Shown here: positions 43,836 to 51,360 of the stretch, piece by piece | How positions within the stretch are numbered: the first letter of the stretch is position 1 | Layout of the letters: every line of letters begins with the position of its first letter | Source of the DNA: Natronorubrum thiooxidans | Lineage (GTDB): Archaea > Halobacteriota > Halobacteria > Halobacteriales > Natrialbaceae | Assembly (NCBI RefSeq): GCF_900156475.1 | Contig: NZ_FTNR01000009.1 | Span: 124,001-188,000, forward strand | DNA length: 64,000 nucleotides | Direction of reading: 5' to 3' | Made by a program: the position numbers and the translations under genes | The notes under the pieces: model-generated | What the model saw: only the letters and a program-made list of their open reading frames with translations | Database searches by the model: none | What the model was told of the DNA's origin: nothing

Positions 43836-43904
43836 ATGCCTTCGACGCACCTCCCGGTCCCCGATCTGGCCCCGCACGCAGTCAGCAGGGGTGAATCCCC
43901 GTGA
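43836..43904 (+). CDS. Possible 22-residue leader ORF overlapping the hsp20 start
   Basis: An ATG at 43836 opens 22 codons ending in TGA at 43902-43904. The stop overlaps the hsp20 start codon in GTGA (43901-43904). The peptide (MPSTHLPVPDLAPHAVSRGE and two more residues) resembles nothing known. The precise 4-base overlap is typical of translational coupling, but a chance frame cannot be excluded. Confidence 0.3.
   Translation: MPSTHLPVPDLAPHAVSRGESP
43886..43903 (+). promoter_or_regulatory. Hairpin that buries the hsp20 start codon
   Basis: CAGGGG (43886-43891), loop TGAAT, and CCCCGTG (43897-43903) form a six-pair stem with a single bulged G; the start codon GTG is partly paired. A short, meltable stem at a heat-shock start codon has the geometry of an RNA thermometer. 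No experimental basis is available here. Confidence 0.4.
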
Positions 43905-44356
43905 GTCTCAGTGATCTCCGCAAGTCGGTCGGTAATACCCTCTACCGACAGATCGGTCGCGCCCACAGCCAGGTCCAAGAACACCGTTCGCTTCCCGTCG
44001 ACATCCTGGAAAACGAAACCTCCTACCAGGTCGTCTTCGACGCCCCGGGTGTCGAACCCGACGACGTTCAAGTCCGATATCTCGAGGGCACCGTCAAGAT
44101 TCGACTCAATCGGTTTCGCCAGTTTCGCGACAGCTACGAGATGCGCTTTCCCGGCCGCGGGCTGGAACTCGACGGCGAAGCCGAACTCCCCGACGACGCG
44201 GTCGTCGATCCGGATGCGGGGACGGCAACGCTGACCGAAACCGGGACGCTGCGTATCGACATTCCGAAAGACGCCACGGTCGAGAACAGCAAGCCCGAAG
44301 CCACCACCAACGGCGACTCCGCAGCCGGGACGGACGAACTGACGGTCGACGACTGA
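43901..44356 (+). CDS. Hsp20/alpha-crystallin small heat-shock protein
   Basis: A 151-residue small heat-shock chaperone that holds unfolding proteins in the cytoplasm. The alpha-crystallin core runs from about residue 30 to 125, starting SLPVDILENETSYQVVFDAP, with AELPDDAVVDPDAGTATLTETG before the last strand, GTLRIDIP. The C-terminal tail is acidic and low-complexity. The GTG start at 43901 is the only start directly before the conserved part; an overlapping short upstream ORF and a hairpin lie at it. Confidence 0.9.
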   Translation: MSLSDLRKSVGNTLYRQIGRAHSQVQEHRSLPVDILENETSYQVVFDAPGVEPDDVQVRYLEGTVKIRLNRFRQFRDSYEMRFPGRGLELDGEAELPDDAVVDPDAGTATLTETGTLRIDIPKDATVENSKPEATTNGDSAAGTDELTVDD

Positions 44357-44381
44357 CGACCGCGTCCGATTTCTGCCGTTC

Positions 44382-45557
44382 TCACTCGATTGTCATCCCG
44401 TCGATGATTTCGAACGACTCGTCGCCATCGAACCGGGTCGGATCGAACGCGTCGATCCCGTCCCCACCGAGGACGGTTTCTGCGAGTCGAGCACCGATCG
44501 CCGGCGACCGCATGAAGCCGTGTCCGTGAAAGCCGGTCGCGACGTACAGTCCTGGCCGTAACTCGCCGACCAGCGGATCTCGATCCGGGGTCGCCGTACA
44601 GAGCCCGGCCCACGCTCGCTCGAGGTCGAGGTCGGCATCGGGCAGCCGATGGCGAACCCGCTCGAGTAGGTCCGCGGCGAACTCGGGGTTGGCCTCGCGG
44701 TCGTACTCGTCGGGGTCGGCCTCGACGTGTTCGGTGCCGTCGCCTGCGAGCACCCCCTCCGGATGCGGGCGCAGGTAGCACTCGTCGCTCGCATCGTACC
44801 ACATCGGCTCGTCGACGGCCCCGCTCGCGATGAGCGCCTGCACCCGGTACGGTTTCATCGCGATTGGGACGCCAGCATCGGCAAGAAGCTGCTTCGTGTG
44901 TGCACCGGCGGCGACGACCACCGCGTCGACCGCGCGTTCGGTGCCGTCCGATTCGACGACACGTGAAGGGTTGGTTCGGAGTTCGACGGCCGTGTGTGGC
45001 TCGAGGGTCGCACCAGCTCCGTCGGCCGCAGCGGCGAGACAGGCCGTGTATTTCGCGGGGTCGGTGTAGCCCGCCGCGCCAGCGATGCCGGCGACGGCGA
45101 CGTCATCGGTTCGAAGCGACGGGAACCGGTCTGTGAGGGCGTCAGCATCGGCTTCGAGGGCGATAGTGCCGTTGTCCTGCATGCGCTCGATCTGGTCTCG
45201 AATCGCATCGGCTCGGTCCGGCTCTCCCTCACGGGCGAACCAGACGTAGGGACACTCGACGAACGGGAAGGTATCATCGCCAGAAAGGGCGCGAAACCGT
45301 TCGATGGCGTCAGCCCCGAGCTCGGCATCGAGTGGGTCCGCAAATGCGTCGTAACAGACGCCTGCGGCCTGACCGCTCGCGCCGCTTGCGATCGCACCCT
45401 TGTCGTACAGCGTTACGTCTGCCCCTTCGCAGGCGAGGTCGTAGGCCGTCGTCGCGCCGATGGCACCCGCGCCGACGACGGCGACCTCGAGGCCAGCGCC
45501 GTCTCGGGCAAACGCATCCGCGCCGACGGCGAGTTCGGGTTCGTCGGGATCGGTCAT
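44382..45557 (-). CDS. FAD-dependent amino-acid-oxidase-type oxidoreductase (DAO family)
   Basis: A 391-residue flavoprotein of the D-amino-acid oxidase / sarcosine oxidase group. The dinucleotide motif VAVVGAGAIGATTAYDLA is near residue 25, and the C-terminal FAD segment YVATGFHGHGFMRSPAIGA is typical. AGVCYDAFADP and RPHPEGVLAGDG line the active site. The substrate is likely a secondary amine or amino acid. The start at 45557 removes 14 upstream residues that are not conserved. It diverges from the DUF502 gene across a region with a 26-bp perfect palindrome. Confidence 0.88.
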   Translation of the reverse strand: MTDPDEPELAVGADAFARDGAGLEVAVVGAGAIGATTAYDLACEGADVTLYDKGAIASGASGQAAGVCYDAFADPLDAELGADAIERFRALSGDDTFPFVECPYVWFAREGEPDRADAIRDQIERMQDNGTIALEADADALTDRFPSLRTDDVAVAGIAGAAGYTDPAKYTACLAAAADGAGATLEPHTAVELRTNPSRVVESDGTERAVDAVVVAAGAHTKQLLADAGVPIAMKPYRVQALIASGAVDEPMWYDASDECYLRPHPEGVLAGDGTEHVEADPDEYDREANPEFAADLLERVRHRLPDADLDLERAWAGLCTATPDRDPLVGELRPGLYVATGFHGHGFMRSPAIGARLAETVLGGDGIDAFDPTRFDGDESFEIIDGMTIE

Positions 45558-45704
45558 CGTCGACCACCAGCGGACACAGTTCGGGCCTGCGATTGGCACT
45601 GCTGTCTCGTGTCACGCACGGAAACGACAGTCCTCGTCATGAGCGCTACTGGGTGCGGGGGCCACTTACCTCTGGGTGGTTACAGTCGCCGTTCGAAACG
45701 CAGC

Positions 45705-45730
45705 CGCGAGTAGCGACGTCGCTACTCGCG
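45705..45730. promoter_or_regulatory. 26-bp perfect palindrome between divergent genes
   Basis: CGCGAGTAGCGAC followed by its exact reverse complement, no spacer. The centre is at 45717/45718, about 75 bases from the DUF502 start and 160 from the flavoprotein start. It could be a symmetric operator or a cruciform site. No second copy was seen in the window. Confidence 0.7.
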
Positions 45731-45791
45731 GGCTCGAGTCCACAATCTACTCGTAGGAGGGTCCCCAGTATCGGGCTGTGAGGCAGCTCTC

Positions 45792-46469
45792 ATGAGCTCG
45801 GTGAAAGGAGATTTCGGGCGCGGACTCGTCGTTATCGGTCCGATCCTCGTGACGCTGGTTCTCCTCTATGCGCTCTACTCGTTTCTCGCGAGTGTGACTC
45901 CAGGGATCGTCCTCAATGCCGACACACTCGAGGTCGTACTACCCGGCGTCAGTGAATACGCCCGCGAGCAACTGGCCGGTTTCCTGCGGGTGATCACGTT
46001 CATCGGGTCCGTCGGTCTCGTGATGTACGGTATCGGCCAGTTTACGGAGACGACGACCGGCGAACTGCTCGAGGCAGTCGTCGACTACGCGGCCAACCGC
46101 GTGCCCGGCGTTCGCGTGGTCTACAACGCATCGAAAACCGCCACCGAGACCACGTTCGGTTCGGAGGGCACCCTTCAGACCCCGGTCAAACTCGAAACGT
46201 GGGAAGGGTTTCGGATGACCGCGTTCAAAACGGGACGGATGACGGACGACGGTCGCGTGACGCTGTTTTTGCCGACATCGCCGAACATCACGACGGGGTT
46301 CGTCCTCGAGGTGTCGGCGGCGGAGATTACCGAACTGGACGAAACTGTCGAGGAAGCGCTCACTCGCGTCGTCAGCGCCGGCTTCGGTGACGCAGACCGC
46401 GCGGAGACGGACCTCGAGGATGCGTCACTCACTGTCGTCGGCGAGTTCGAGACGGGCCGCAAGCGATGA
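45792..46469 (+). CDS. DUF502-family membrane protein
   Basis: A 225-residue DUF502 protein with two N-terminal membrane segments (about residues 9-33 and 70-95) and a soluble C-terminal domain carrying the family pattern NRVPGVRVVYNASKTATE, ETWEGFRMTAFKTG and TLFLPTSPNITTGFVLEV. Function is unknown; members occur in bacteria, archaea and plants. The ATG at 45792 follows AGGCAGCTCTC. The next gene, a Nudix hydrolase on the opposite strand, is one base after its stop. Confidence 0.9.
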   Translation: MSSVKGDFGRGLVVIGPILVTLVLLYALYSFLASVTPGIVLNADTLEVVLPGVSEYAREQLAGFLRVITFIGSVGLVMYGIGQFTETTTGELLEAVVDYAANRVPGVRVVYNASKTATETTFGSEGTLQTPVKLETWEGFRMTAFKTGRMTDDGRVTLFLPTSPNITTGFVLEVSAAEITELDETVEEALTRVVSAGFGDADRAETDLEDASLTVVGEFETGRKR

Positions 46470-46470
46470 G

Positions 46471-47049
46471 CTAGTACTCGGAGCGCTCGACGTGCTCTGG
46501 GGCCTCAAACGATGTCGTCAACTCGAGCAACTGGACGAGAATGCGGCCGGTCGCCCCCCAGACGGTGTAGCCATCGACGTGGAAGTAGTGAATAACGATA
46601 TCGCCATAGTAGGGATGGTCACGGCGCTCGTACTCGTAGTTATCGGGGTCGAGCAGTCCCGACAGCGGGAGGACGACGATCTCTGCGACCTCGGCGGCGT
46701 CGCGTTCGTACTCCCGGTCGGGAACGCGGGCGACGAAGGGCGTGACGGCGTACTCCGTGATCGTGCGAATGTCGTCGAGTTGGCCGACGACCTCGGCTTC
46801 GTGGGCCTCGAGGCCGATCTCTTCGTATGCCTCCCGGAGCGCGGTGTCGAGGATGGTCTCGTCGATCGCTTCGGTGCCACCGCCGGGGAAACTCATTTGA
46901 CCGGGATGCTCCCCGAGATGGTCGGCTCGCCGGGTAAACAGCAGGTGATCCTCGCCGTCGCGCTCGATGATCGGTGCGAGAACGGCTGCATCGTATTCCT
47001 GGTCGTCAATCTCGAGTGGGGTGTGTGTCGCGACTGGCTCGAGGGTCAT
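46471..47049 (-). CDS. Nudix hydrolase (CoA pyrophosphatase-like)
   Basis: A 192-residue Nudix hydrolase that cleaves nucleoside diphosphates linked to another moiety; the closest group is the CoA/acyl-CoA pyrophosphatases. The Nudix box is complete (GTEAIDE and then REAYEEIGL with exact spacing), preceded by the CoA-Nudix motif LGEHPGQMSFPGG. I use the ATG at 47049; ATGs at 47064 and 47085 and a TTG at 47163 are also in frame and would lengthen the protein by 5 to 38 residues. It is convergent with the DUF502 gene, with one base between the two stop codons. Confidence 0.88.
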   Translation of the reverse strand: MTLEPVATHTPLEIDDQEYDAAVLAPIIERDGEDHLLFTRRADHLGEHPGQMSFPGGGTEAIDETILDTALREAYEEIGLEAHEAEVVGQLDDIRTITEYAVTPFVARVPDREYERDAAEVAEIVVLPLSGLLDPDNYEYERRDHPYYGDIVIHYFHVDGYTVWGATGRILVQLLELTTSFEAPEHVERSEY

Positions 47050-47176
47050 CGTCGTCTGTGGCATACAGTCACACGTCTCTCTCATACGCTGGGGATCGGG
47101 TTGTCGGTCGTCATGTCGGAACCGGGCCGTCTGGGCGTCCGGTGGCGCGTTGTGGTCGGCCAATCAGTCCACGCGC

Positions 47177-47653
47177 TCACGCTATCGCCGCCTCCAATCG
47201 GGTCCGTTCGGCCGCGAGGTCGATCGGTGCCCACGCCTCGAGGTCGTAGCTGACGTCGAATAAGTGATCGATTCGATCGGCGTCACCGGCAGCGACGGCC
47301 GCCTCGAGTTCCTCGACGAACCGTTCGCGGGCCGTCTCGCCGAGCGCGTCGCGGTCCGGCTCGCGCGGGTCGATATCGAGGATGTGCGGGACGTCCTCTG
47401 CGTGAGACGGGACCGTCGGAAACGCCGTCGGGCCCGCGACCAGCAGCGGCTGAGCGTCGTCCCGTGGTCGGTCGTATCGGACGAGGGAGAACGACTCGAG
47501 GGCGTCCTCGATCGCCGTCTCCAGAGCCCCCTCGTCGACTGATTGGCCGTCAGCCCGGAACGCGGCTTCGGAAAGCGCCCGCTCGAGCTCCGGCCGTGTC
47601 AAGCCGCCGAAGAGGTCGACCACGCCTGCCAGTTCGTCGGCGGTCGCGTCCAT
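47177..47653 (-). CDS. Conserved haloarchaeal protein of unknown function
   Basis: A 158-residue, helix-rich, strongly acidic soluble protein. It begins with VVDLFGGLTRPELERALSEA, which resembles a small helical DNA- or protein-binding module, and continues with GPTAFPTVPSHAEDVPHILD. It resembles conserved haloarchaeal proteins carrying only DUF-type names. The ATG at 47653 is favoured over one three codons earlier. It is transcribed in tandem with the next glycosyltransferase, which ends 27 bases before it starts. Confidence 0.75.
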   Translation of the reverse strand: MDATADELAGVVDLFGGLTRPELERALSEAAFRADGQSVDEGALETAIEDALESFSLVRYDRPRDDAQPLLVAGPTAFPTVPSHAEDVPHILDIDPREPDRDALGETARERFVEELEAAVAAGDADRIDHLFDVSYDLEAWAPIDLAAERTRLEAAIA

Positions 47654-47679
47654 ACTCGTCACAACGGGGGGTGGTCAGA

Positions 47680-48840
47680 TTAGTCTTGTGCGCCAGCACC
47701 GAGGGCATCCAGTACGGCTGGTCGGCTGTCCTGGGTCGAGTCGAGACAGGCCGCCTCGAGGACGTCGGCCGGCTCGAAGGGTGCATCGCTCCAGCGCGGC
47801 AGCCGACGGTCGGGGCCGGGTGGTGCGATCGAGTCGGCATAGCGGGCGAGCTGGTCGCGTTCGCCCGCTGGCTCGTACGTGAGCCCGTTGATGGCCGCGT
47901 CGGCTCGATACTGATCGATCAGGCGGTTGCCGACCGTCCGGTAGCGGTCCTGGAGAGTCGTGTAATCGAGGTCGACGCCCCGTTCCTCGACGACGCGAAG
48001 CAGTTCCCCGGCGACTGTCTGGCTCATCCCCTCGAGACCGGTCTCGCCGTCGACTGCACGGTGGTCGTGTTCGTGGCGACCGAGATCGACCTGTGCGGAG
48101 TCCTCGAAGCCGGCGTAATCGAAGGTGTCGCCGAGGGTTCCGACCTCGAGACCCCAGGCGCGTGGTGCCCGAAGCTGTCGGGCGAGGTCGGCAGTGGCGG
48201 CGAACTCGCCAGCCAGTGCATACCGGAACGCGCCGAGGTAGTCGAGAATCGGTGCGTCGGAGTCGGCTGCAAGCGCACGGATGAGTGGGGCATAAAACAG
48301 TCGGAACAGTCGCCCGTAGAGCTGCTCGTCTTCGATGCGGGCGTAGTAGCCCTTCGAGAACGCAAACCCCATCGAGAGCGGCGCGAGGAGTCGATTTACG
48401 TGTGCGGCCTCGTAGCTCCGGGCGTCAGCGTCGTGGACGACGACGTACTCGCCGGCCGCGGCGGCGGGTCCGAGTGCGAGCCAGACGTCCCGTCCCTTCC
48501 CGAAGCCGTTTGCCAGGCCGGCGCTGGTGAGGAGGTCTTCGACCGCGGGTGCGTTACACCAGAGGACACACGTCGGGAGGGCAAACGACTCGAGCCACTC
48601 CCGAAACGGGCCGATTCGGTCGGCATCGGCTCGAACCGGAACGATGACCGCGGCCGGGGCGGGATCGAGCGTCTCGAGTTCCGAGAGCACGCGCTCGGCG
48701 GCGGGACTCCCATGTTCGCGTCCAGCCATTGGCACGACGACGGTCGTCTCGGCGACCACGTCTGTGGTGGGGACAGCTGGCTCACCAGCCGTCCCGTCAA
48801 AATCGTGGAGCGTCGCGATCCGCTCCTGTACGTACTCCAT
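47680..48840 (-). CDS. Glucosyl-3-phosphoglycerate-synthase-like glycosyltransferase
   Basis: A 386-residue GT-A fold glycosyltransferase like the glucosyl- or mannosyl-3-phosphoglycerate synthases. The metal-binding DAD sits in VVVHDADARSY near residue 150; the segments NGFGKGRDVWLALGPAAA and MGFAFSKGYYARIED match the donor and acceptor pockets of the family. Such enzymes make compatible solutes or starter molecules for methylated polysaccharides. The start at 48840 begins MEYVQERIATLHDFDG; the 12 residues upstream are not conserved. No phosphatase partner is adjacent. Confidence 0.82.
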   Translation of the reverse strand: MEYVQERIATLHDFDGTAGEPAVPTTDVVAETTVVVPMAGREHGSPAAERVLSELETLDPAPAAVIVPVRADADRIGPFREWLESFALPTCVLWCNAPAVEDLLTSAGLANGFGKGRDVWLALGPAAAAGEYVVVHDADARSYEAAHVNRLLAPLSMGFAFSKGYYARIEDEQLYGRLFRLFYAPLIRALAADSDAPILDYLGAFRYALAGEFAATADLARQLRAPRAWGLEVGTLGDTFDYAGFEDSAQVDLGRHEHDHRAVDGETGLEGMSQTVAGELLRVVEERGVDLDYTTLQDRYRTVGNRLIDQYRADAAINGLTYEPAGERDQLARYADSIAPPGPDRRLPRWSDAPFEPADVLEAACLDSTQDSRPAVLDALGAGAQD

Positions 48841-49009
48841 CAGTGGAGTGTTCGGCCGGACCGATAAAACGGCCACGACTCCGGCGAGATGGACTGTCAG
48901 CGGTCACCGATCGAGACGGTGTTTGATTGTTGGCTATTGGTGTCTGAATGATAGGACGGTTCAGATGAAGCACCGGTCTTTTTCTCCCCGACGTTCGTAG
49001 TGGGTCAAC

Positions 49010-49180
49010 ATGAAATCTGTCCGGAAGGCACTCCGCGAAGGCGACCTCGAGAAAGACACGTACGATCGGCTCGTCTGTGCCGAGTGTGGCAAGCCGTTAA
49101 AGACCGAGAACGACCCGGACCAGATCAAGACCGTCCGTATCTGTCCGGACTGTGACGCGGAGTGGAAAGAGATCAGGTAA
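49010..49180 (+). CDS. Small zinc-finger protein (HVO_0758-like)
   Basis: A 56-residue protein (start MKSVRKALREGDLEKD, ending WKEIR) with a zinc ribbon formed by CAECGK near residue 23 and CPDCDAEW near residue 45. It closely resembles a short zinc-finger family conserved across haloarchaea. ATG at 49010 follows TAGTGGGTCAAC; stop TAA ends at 49180. Its neighbours are unrelated, and the fold suggests nucleic-acid or protein binding. Confidence 0.85.
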   Translation: MKSVRKALREGDLEKDTYDRLVCAECGKPLKTENDPDQIKTVRICPDCDAEWKEIR

Positions 49181-49237
49181 CGCACTCGTTTTTCGACGCG
49201 ACTCCGGACTCGAGAGGCGATTCGTGTTGGCGGCGTC

Positions 49238-49792
49238 TCATCCCAGCGTCGGCCACACGCGATCGAATACGGTTCGAATCGGCTTGAGGCCGGGATAGCC
49301 GTGGCGATGCCAGCACACGAGTGCAACGGCAGCAAAGACAAACTCCGCGAGGAAAAACGGTTGGCCCAGCGACTCCTGGAAGAGCGCGAGAATTGATGGT
49401 GCCCCCTGTTCGTACTCCTCGACGGGAACCACCGGCCAGAGGAGGTGTGTTGCGCTTTCGTTTGGTCCCCAGAGGGCTGGCAGGGCATCAACGAGCACGT
49501 GCGAGAGTGCGCCGATCGCGAACGCGATCCCGTACTCGCTTCGGTTGTAGTGACTCGAGAGGGCGAGAACGGCGAGCGTGAGCGGGACCAGCACAAGCAA
49601 CGAGTGAGCGAGTGTCCGCCCCGTCGGAATGACACCGAGATACCACGCCAGCGGCTTGTCAACGAGGTCGGGAAACTGGCTCCCGAAGACGAGCACCAAT
49701 GCCGGGACGCCTGCTGGCGGCGCGTCGAACCGGGCTCGAGTCGCGATCGTATAACAGAGGTAGGCGACGGCGACGTGTCCGAGTGGCCACAT
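49238..49792 (-). CDS. YdjM-family (DUF457-like) membrane protein
   Basis: A 184-residue membrane-bound metal-dependent hydrolase-like protein. Four to five membrane segments are seen, with the conserved histidines in MWPLGHVAVAYL near the start, GRTLAHSLLVL and GALSHVLVDALPALWGP. The family is annotated as YdjM, of uncertain enzymatic role. The start at 49792 begins at the first membrane span; a 50-residue upstream extension is unlike it. A second member of the family follows upstream on the same strand, 88 bases away. Confidence 0.85.
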   Translation of the reverse strand: MWPLGHVAVAYLCYTIATRARFDAPPAGVPALVLVFGSQFPDLVDKPLAWYLGVIPTGRTLAHSLLVLVPLTLAVLALSSHYNRSEYGIAFAIGALSHVLVDALPALWGPNESATHLLWPVVPVEEYEQGAPSILALFQESLGQPFFLAEFVFAAVALVCWHRHGYPGLKPIRTVFDRVWPTLG

Positions 49793-49880
49793 ACGTGCCA
49801 GCACAATGTGGGGACGAGGAATAACGACCGCGATTGTGCGTGGAAGACGGCCACTGACAGCCGCCGGTGGGCGGACGGCG

Positions 49881-50396
49881 TCACTCGAGTGCGTGCGAGT
49901 CCATTTCTGCCGGACGGTAGCGTCGGGCGAGCGCCCAGGCACCGATCGCAGCGAGACCGGACACGAGCGCCGGCCAGCGATCGCTGCTCAAGTAGAGCCC
50001 ACCCGCTGGCAGCCGGTACTCAGTGATCGGCCAGAACACGCCGTAGGCCTCCCCTGTCGGCGTCATGAGCAACAGATCGAGCGCGTGGTGTGACAGCGCG
50101 CCGATCACCAGCAGCGCGATTACCAGTCTCCGGCACCCGGGAGCGGCCAGAAGTGCACCGAGGCAGACGACAAGGACGGTTCCAGTCAGGGTGTGCAGCG
50201 GCGACCACGAAAACGACACGCTGAGAACCGCGGCGACGAGTCCGTCTGGCACGAACAACTGGATCTTGGCGAAATCCGGCGACAACGCGCCGATCATCAC
50301 CAGGGTGACGTGTGCCGGACGAACCCCCTCGTGTCGAACTGAGAGCAGCATCCCGATGACGTAACCGACGAGGACGTGTGTAAGCACATCAGGCAC
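49881..50396 (-). CDS. YdjM-family-like membrane protein, second copy
   Basis: A 171-residue paralogue of the preceding type with about five membrane segments. Conserved histidines lie in LTHVLVGYVIGM, SPLHTLTGTV and GALSHHALDLLLM, and a histidine-aspartate pair is kept. The start is a GTG at 50396 giving MPDVLTHVLVGYV; it overlaps the end of the next upstream gene by eight bases. Sequence differs enough from the neighbour to make recent duplication unlikely. Confidence 0.8.
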   Translation of the reverse strand: MPDVLTHVLVGYVIGMLLSVRHEGVRPAHVTLVMIGALSPDFAKIQLFVPDGLVAAVLSVSFSWSPLHTLTGTVLVVCLGALLAAPGCRRLVIALLVIGALSHHALDLLLMTPTGEAYGVFWPITEYRLPAGGLYLSSDRWPALVSGLAAIGAWALARRYRPAEMDSHALE

Positions 50397-50946
50397 GCTG
50401 CTCACCGCCGCTGTCGTCGGTCGCGTTGCTCGAGTGAGTTTCCACCGGCTCCTGCTCACGCGGGACGAACGCGAGTGTCGACCAGTCGAAGCGCCATCCC
50501 CGGATGAACCGGCCTGCGACCCAGAGCCCACCGATCGCCGAGATGACGTACATATACGCCGTTTCGGACGTCTCTCGGGTCGTCGTGCGCTCGACGACGA
50601 GCGTCGACTCGTCCTCGAGGGTGCCGAACGCGGTTACCCGATCGTCCACTGCTAACGGCCCATCGGCGTTCTGGAGGCGGTCGTCCGCGTCCACGAGCGT
50701 GAACCGGCCGTAGCCGCTGGCGCGCGTCGCGATCACGACGGGGTCAGTGTCGACGACGAACCCGCCGAGGACGACCTGTTCGCCGACGTACGCCTCCGGC
50801 GCTGGCGTCACCTCGGTTTCGTCCGGGTACTGGCTCTCGAGCGGATCGGGTGTCGTCCCCGCCCAGACCAGACAGCCGGCAAGGAGGACAACGAGGATGA
50901 GCGCGGCGAGGATCCGGCTCCGTTGGTCGGTGAGAAGCGACGGCAT
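50389..50946 (-). CDS. Membrane-anchored OB-fold-like protein
   Basis: A 185-residue protein with two membrane spans (about residues 10-30 and 132-150) around a beta-rich domain with EAYVGEQVVLGGFVVDTDPV and YGRFTLVDADDRL, which resembles an OB-fold. The first span ends in LLAGC, so a lipoprotein is possible, but a second span and an acidic tail follow. Function is unknown. It is translationally coupled to the YdjM-like gene through an eight-base overlap at 50389-50396. Confidence 0.7.
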   Translation of the reverse strand: MPSLLTDQRSRILAALILVVLLAGCLVWAGTTPDPLESQYPDETEVTPAPEAYVGEQVVLGGFVVDTDPVVIATRASGYGRFTLVDADDRLQNADGPLAVDDRVTAFGTLEDESTLVVERTTTRETSETAYMYVISAIGGLWVAGRFIRGWRFDWSTLAFVPREQEPVETHSSNATDDSGGEQRA

Positions 50947-51064
50947 GTGTTCCTCTCGAGAGAAGGGGCAAGCCGCAGGAAATGTTTTGTGTTCTCACGT
51001 GACGGTGGGCCGACGTGTACGGGAGACCAATTTGCTTTTTGTTCGTGCGATAGTAGTATGTGGT

Positions 51065-51247
51065 ATGCCAACAATGTTCGAACGAATCCGGCGACGATAC
51101 GAAACGACTGACAAGAAGTGTCCGGACTGTGGGTACGTCGACGAGGACGGAAACTGGGACAGTCGGACGGACGGCCGCCAGATCGTGTACCGCCACGTCT
51201 GTCCCAGCTGTGATGCAAGTCGTGAGCACACCTTCACCATCAAGTGA
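51065..51247 (+). CDS. Small zinc-ribbon protein (HVO_0649-like)
   Basis: A 60-residue protein with two CxxC knuckles, CPDCGYVDEDGNW near residue 19 and CPSCDASREHTF near residue 46, and an exposed basic N-terminus (FERIRRRYETT). It resembles a conserved haloarchaeal zinc-finger family. The ATG at 51065 lies close to a GTATGTGGT context; an internal ATG three codons later is also possible. The frame continues upstream with non-conserved sequence, which I leave out. Confidence 0.83.
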   Translation: MPTMFERIRRRYETTDKKCPDCGYVDEDGNWDSRTDGRQIVYRHVCPSCDASREHTFTIK

Positions 51248-51360
51248 GCGGTGTCACCGCACTGGGCGCAAGCCGGTGCCGGTCTCCGAACGGCGTCTCG
51301 CCTCGAGTCGGGTGGATAGAGCCCTTCACGCCGACCGGGCTGTCGCAGGGTCGACCTGTG

